NCBI GenBank assembly: GCA_964596115.1
Contig: CAZQRW010000028.1
Location: 1 to 26,729, forward strand
Length of the DNA stretch: 26,729 bases
From: CAZQRW01 sp964596115
Lineage (GTDB): Bacteria; Hydrothermota; UBA3072; B12-G15
Direction: 5' to 3'
Shown here in pieces: positions 23,951-26,729 of the stretch (its first letter is position 1; each line of letters opens with the position of its first letter). A program made the position numbers and the translations under genes. Under the pieces are notes generated by a model. That model saw only the letters and a list, made by a program, of their open reading frames with translations. It had not been told where the DNA came from and ran no database searches.

Positions 23951-23953
23951 ATT
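23811..23953. repeat. 143-bp direct repeat, copy 1 (inside wecB)
   Basis: This is identical to 26501-26643 except for one base (A at 23834, G at 26524). It covers codons 1-46 of wecB plus 3 bp before the ATG. The same orientation, 2,690 bp apart, makes it a direct repeat that could recombine. Confidence 0.95.
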
Positions 23954-23994
23954 CCTTCCATTTTTTATCCAATGATTTTCATTTTCTTGTTTTA

Positions 23995-24022
23995 ATTATA
24001 GTGAGTATTTTTTTCCTGTCAA
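23995..24022 (-). promoter_or_regulatory. promoter of wecB
   Basis: Minus strand TTGACA (24017-24022) and TATAAT (23995-24000), both perfect, are 16 bp apart. The start should fall near 23988, giving a leader of some 35-40 nt with an SD-like sequence. Confidence 0.75.
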
Positions 24023-24099
24023 ATAGTGGGTCCCGTTTGTAGTTACTATTTATAAATGTCACATTACAGTAGATTGAAGAAGTGTTTTAGGATTGTAAG

Positions 24100-24371
24100 A
24101 TGACAATAAAGAGCTCGAATTCACATCACCAAATACATATTTGCGCTGGTTTACGATTCAATAACACCTTTTCCAGTTCAATCATAATACTTCCCCTTTG
24201 CTCACCGTGACCCCAGAACCCACAAAAAGATTAATATCAGGTGGCTTAAGCGAAAAATCTTCAAGGGATTTCATCGATAGTTCGTAGTCATAATGTTGAC
24301 CCTTGTGGATTGTTTTATTTGGTTCATAAACACATCGACGAATCAATTGAATCGTAATTTCTGATTGGGAA
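24100..24371 (-). pseudogene. decayed second wecB (5' portion)
   Basis: Read on the minus strand, the DNA gives WecB-like peptides in three successive frames. First IHKGQHYDYELSMKSLEDF, then SLKPPDINLFVGSG (24210-24310); after a 1-nt shift HGEQRGSIMIELEKVLLNRK (24145-24206); after another shift VFGDVNSSSLLSS (about 24098-24136). They align in order with HTGQHYDYEMS, the SGTHGAQT region and VFGDVNSTLAAS of intact WecB, but are far from identical, so this is an older paralog and not a copy of the neighbouring gene. The N-terminal GTRPE-like start is blurred (NSQSEI) and the C-terminal two thirds are missing. No function is expected. Confidence 0.8.
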
Positions 24372-25706
24372 TTAAATATCTAAAATCCTGGGCACCAGAT
24401 AGAATGGAAGTGAAGTCAAAGGAATGTTCTCATTATTAATCTTTATGTTTCCTTTCTCTGGTGCTCCGCTATATACTCGCACAAGACAAGGATTTCTTGC
24501 TAATGTCCCAAAACTTTTAAGAGATCTTAATCTGTTTGAACTTCCAGATTTAACCTCTATACCTGTAATAAAACCATCTTTATTGAAACAAAAATCCACT
24601 TCTGCACTTCCCTTGGGTTTTTCTTTTGCCCAATAAAAAATATTGGGAGACTGATTAATATATTGGGCTAAAATATTCTGTCCTACTATCTGTTCAGCGA
24701 TTCTTCCTCTATAAAAGTCATTCAGGTTTTCAAGGGCTAAGAATTTTTCTTGAATACCCATCTGGTAATTTACCAATCCAACATCTAAGAACAATAATTT
24801 CTTAGGTCTCTTTCTTTGAGGTACTAATGGAATATCTGTTGATTTTGTTGCCTTTACCTGATAAACTAACATAATCTTTTCCAGTAAATCAAATGCCCTA
24901 TTCATTTCTCTATTCCTGAAATTAGAACCTCCAAATTTTTCATAGGAAATGTTGGTCCCCGCATAAAGTGGTGCAGTTTCAATAACAAAGGTCAAGTATT
25001 TAGCGTTTGCAAGAGAAGAATATTTATAAACATCTTCGGCATAGCCTGTTAAAAGAGATGAATAAATATTATTAAGATGTTCAATGTTTCCCCCTTCAAG
25101 GAATGTTTTAACAACCTCTGGCATTCCTCCAATCATTGTATATTCATAAAAAAGGTTAAGTGCTTTTCTATGGATGCCCTGTGGGATATTTTCTTCAAAT
25201 GACAGAGTCTTCAGGAAATTTAATAGCTCTGTTTCACCTTTGGCATCTAAGTATTCAAAAAAATCAAGCGGATAAATATATGCATTCTCTACCCTCCCAA
25301 CGGGCAAGGACAAACCCTCTTTCTCAATCTTGGCCTGAAGTAGTGAACCAGCGGATATAATGTGAAGCTCTGGTCTCTCTTCATAAAAAAATCTCAAGAG
25401 TTTAATCAATCCAACGGAATTCTGAATTTCGTCGATAAAGATTATGGTCTTCTCAGGGATAATATTTTGACGAAACTCTATCTTTATAATTTTTTCAAAG
25501 TCTGCAAGAGAAATCTCTCCACGGAATAAACGTTGATGCTCAACCTTTTCCATATTCAAATAAATGACATTTTCAAAATATCGGCGTGCAAACATCAATA
25601 TAGCCGATGTTTTACCCACCTGGCGAGCACCCCTTAATACCAGAGGTTTCCTTCCCTTTCTATCCTTCCATTCAATAAGATAATCAATAATTTTTCTATT
25701 AAACAT
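24372..25706 (-). CDS. AAA+ ATPase with DUF4143 C-terminal domain
   Basis: The protein has 444 residues from ATG 25706. An N-terminal P-loop (LRGARQVGKTSAILMFAR) and Walker B (KTIIFIDEIQN) define the ATPase domain. SAGSLLQAKI, VGRVENAYIYPLDFFEYL and the DUF4143 segment (LLFLDVGLVNYQMGI, RGRIAEQIVGQNIL) follow, and VDFCFNKDGFITGIEVKSG is a PD-(D/E)xK nuclease-like signature. Such proteins occur in multiple copies in many bacteria and archaea and their role is unknown. ATG 25706 is preferred over the in-frame GTG at 25715 because AGGTGA sits about 5-9 nt before it. It sits alone among pseudogenes, with two operator-like repeats upstream. Confidence 0.9.
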   Translation of the reverse strand: MFNRKIIDYLIEWKDRKGRKPLVLRGARQVGKTSAILMFARRYFENVIYLNMEKVEHQRLFRGEISLADFEKIIKIEFRQNIIPEKTIIFIDEIQNSVGLIKLLRFFYEERPELHIISAGSLLQAKIEKEGLSLPVGRVENAYIYPLDFFEYLDAKGETELLNFLKTLSFEENIPQGIHRKALNLFYEYTMIGGMPEVVKTFLEGGNIEHLNNIYSSLLTGYAEDVYKYSSLANAKYLTFVIETAPLYAGTNISYEKFGGSNFRNREMNRAFDLLEKIMLVYQVKATKSTDIPLVPQRKRPKKLLFLDVGLVNYQMGIQEKFLALENLNDFYRGRIAEQIVGQNILAQYINQSPNIFYWAKEKPKGSAEVDFCFNKDGFITGIEVKSGSSNRLRSLKSFGTLARNPCLVRVYSGAPEKGNIKINNENIPLTSLPFYLVPRILDI

Positions 25707-25712
25707 AACTAT

Positions 25713-25779
25713 CACCTAATTTATTACAATATTTGTATTAACTTAGCACTAATTTATAACAATTAACGTCAAAAGTCAA
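25713..25779 (-). promoter_or_regulatory. promoter of the DUF4143 ATPase with two operator-like direct repeats
   Basis: Minus strand TTGACT (25774-25779) precedes TATAAA (25753-25758) by 15 bp. The plus-strand sequence CACTAATTTATAACAAT (25747-25763) recurs as CACCTAATTTATTACAAT (25713-25730). One copy covers the -10 box and the other the RBS, so a protein bound to both would block transcription and translation. No regulator gene is adjacent; self-regulation is a guess. Confidence 0.5.
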
Positions 25780-25838
25780 GTCTTTTTTTCTACTCTTTGC
25801 AAAGTACCCAGCCTATTAAGGTATCTCCTTCTCGCATT

Positions 25839-26500
25839 TCATGATATTTGTAACTTCTCATATTCTATTTCGTTATTCACAAGCCCTGCCTGTGCAATCA
25901 CTCCGTCTTTAGCAGCAGGTCCATCAATGTATGGGATTCCGTTCGAAGTAAGCCTAATCTCTGATTTATCCCTTCGCCTACACCAGGAAGCAACCTCTCG
26001 CAGAAGCGCTAAACAGACATTTTCCTTTAATTTGAGATGGTCAAGATATTGTTCGTAATATTTTACTCTATTGTCTTCAAATATATAATCAGGATGGACA
26101 ATTATGTTTACCAGCCCAATTAATGATTCAATGTATGCAACCTTTTCCTTCCACAATCCAATATCTTTTTTACCAAGTATCTCGAACAATGTGTGGTCTT
26201 GAACCACTGTTACGGGCAGTTCAACCGTTTTTTCAGATATAAAAAATGGGGAAACCGTCTTACAACCTTTCCACAAACACTTTCTCGGTGTTAAAAAGTT
26301 TTCCATCGTGTTTCAAACGATGAACTGCAATCTCAAAGCCTCTATTTCTTAACTCCTTAAGAATCCCAGAATCGATACGATATCTTTCTGGGAAAAATTC
26401 GAAGGAAGAGCGAAAACCATACTTTTTATCAACATCAGCAAGTTTAATTACATTGGTAAATCCTTCTCCTGTTTACACATCATGGGGTACCAAGGCTGAA
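25839..26500 (-). pseudogene. broken polysaccharide deacetylase-like gene
   Basis: Minus-strand reading gives a polysaccharide deacetylase-like start (SALVPHDV, stop, TGEGFTNVIKLADVDKKYGF, RSSFEFFPERYRI, GFEIAVHRLKHDGKLF) in one frame to a stop at 26260-26262. It continues in another frame (open 25839-26306) with the C-terminal half: FFISEKTVELPVTVVQDHTL, FEILGKKDIGLWKEKVAYIE, HPDYIF and DGPAAKDGVIA. The TAA at 26473-26475 falls where the family has the second Asp of its HDVD motif. The middle (the usual segment between HDGKLF and the ELP..QDHTLF region) is missing, with a frameshift at the join. At 26500 it is fused in frame to 46 codons of wecB. Enzymes of this type trim acetyl groups from surface glycans; this one cannot work. 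Confidence 0.8.
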
Positions 26501-26640
26501 ATTTCATAATCATAGTGCTGACCGGTATGGATAATGCGAATATCTAAATATGAATATTTCTTTAATGCCTCGTAAACTGGTTTCATCTTCATAAAATTTG
26601 GTCTTGCCCCTACTACAAGCATAATCTTTTTATTTTTCAT
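26473..26640 (-). pseudogene. truncated wecB 5' fragment fused to the deacetylase remnant
   Basis: From ATG 26640 the frame gives the first 46 residues of WecB (to HTGQHYDYE) exactly as in the intact gene. It then reads I-SALVPHDV and ends at TAA 26473-26475, so at most a 55-residue product. The substrate and catalytic regions are absent. Upstream sequence (GGAG 9-10 nt before the ATG) differs completely from that before intact wecB beyond 3 bp. I see no convincing gene in the remaining 26641-26729. Confidence 0.9.
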
Positions 26641-26643
26641 ATT
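26501..26643. repeat. 143-bp direct repeat, copy 2
   Basis: This is the partner of 23811-23953 (142 of 143 bases identical, counted by eye). It ends 3 bp before the start codon on one side and at the deacetylase junction on the other. Confidence 0.95.
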
Positions 26644-26729
26644 TGTGAATCTCCAATTAGTATATTTAAATTAACAGAATATTCACTTTCCATCATAAAC
26701 CAAGTATATAAAGGCGAAAAAAGAATTCA

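Noticed and set aside
25780..25838. Possible terminator or small RNA between the ATPase promoter and the deacetylase remnant
   Set aside because: There is a T-run but no stable GC-rich stem next to it.
26637..26729. Possible end of an upstream gene overlapping the wecB fragment in an ATGA arrangement
   Set aside because: The frame has a TGA at the window edge, leaving at most 29 codons (19 from its first ATG), with no recognisable motif.

Overview
This window comes from an AT-rich bacterium with a Gram-negative type envelope: it has TolQ/ExbB-ExbD-TonB, a Wzi-like outer-membrane protein and Spy/CpxP-like periplasmic proteins. Proteins are rich in Lys, Ile and Glu. The housekeeping genes are recognisable, but several other genes match no named family I know. 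That suits an uncultured lineage, perhaps near the FCB/WOR-3 part of the tree; this placement is a guess. A run of 100 Ns at 11656-11755 marks a scaffold gap.

Layout. (1) 1-477 is a repeat-rich, gene-poor stretch, followed by a Wzi-like beta-barrel gene (478-1803). (2) 2025-4870 is a tightly packed five-gene set: a DUF4388/PATAN protein, two Roadblock/LC7-like proteins and two small 3-TM proteins. The first three appear to share a C-terminal helical module, and the two 3-TM proteins look like paralogs. This is the best candidate for an undescribed system. (3) 4921-9012 is tolQ/exbB-exbD-exbD-tonB followed by recG. (4) On the minus strand, rho-rpmE-purC (11374 down to 9035), then a stress operon (15317 down to 11426) of SAM hydrolase, Hsp20, Lon and a Gly/Arg-rich zinc-ribbon protein, preceded by a CHASE2-adenylate cyclase and a membrane protein (17911 down to 15326). 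(5) Divergent from the cyclase is an ECF sigma factor operon (17989-19685) with a putative membrane anti-sigma and two Spy/CnrX-like proteins, closed by a perfect intrinsic terminator. (6) nadE-glgA (19863-22867) converges on wecB (22856-23950). (7) 23954-26729 is a scrambled accessory segment: a decayed second wecB, a DUF4143 AAA ATPase, a broken polysaccharide deacetylase fused in frame to a 5' fragment of wecB, and a 143-bp near-perfect direct repeat of the wecB start 2,690 bp away from the intact copy.

Regulation. Promoters of the form TTGACA/TTGACT, 15-16 bp, TATAAT-like are visible before most transcription units. In many the -10 box sits 6-9 nt before the start codon, so the first genes of operons look leaderless, while most operon-internal genes carry AGGAGG-type ribosome binding sites.
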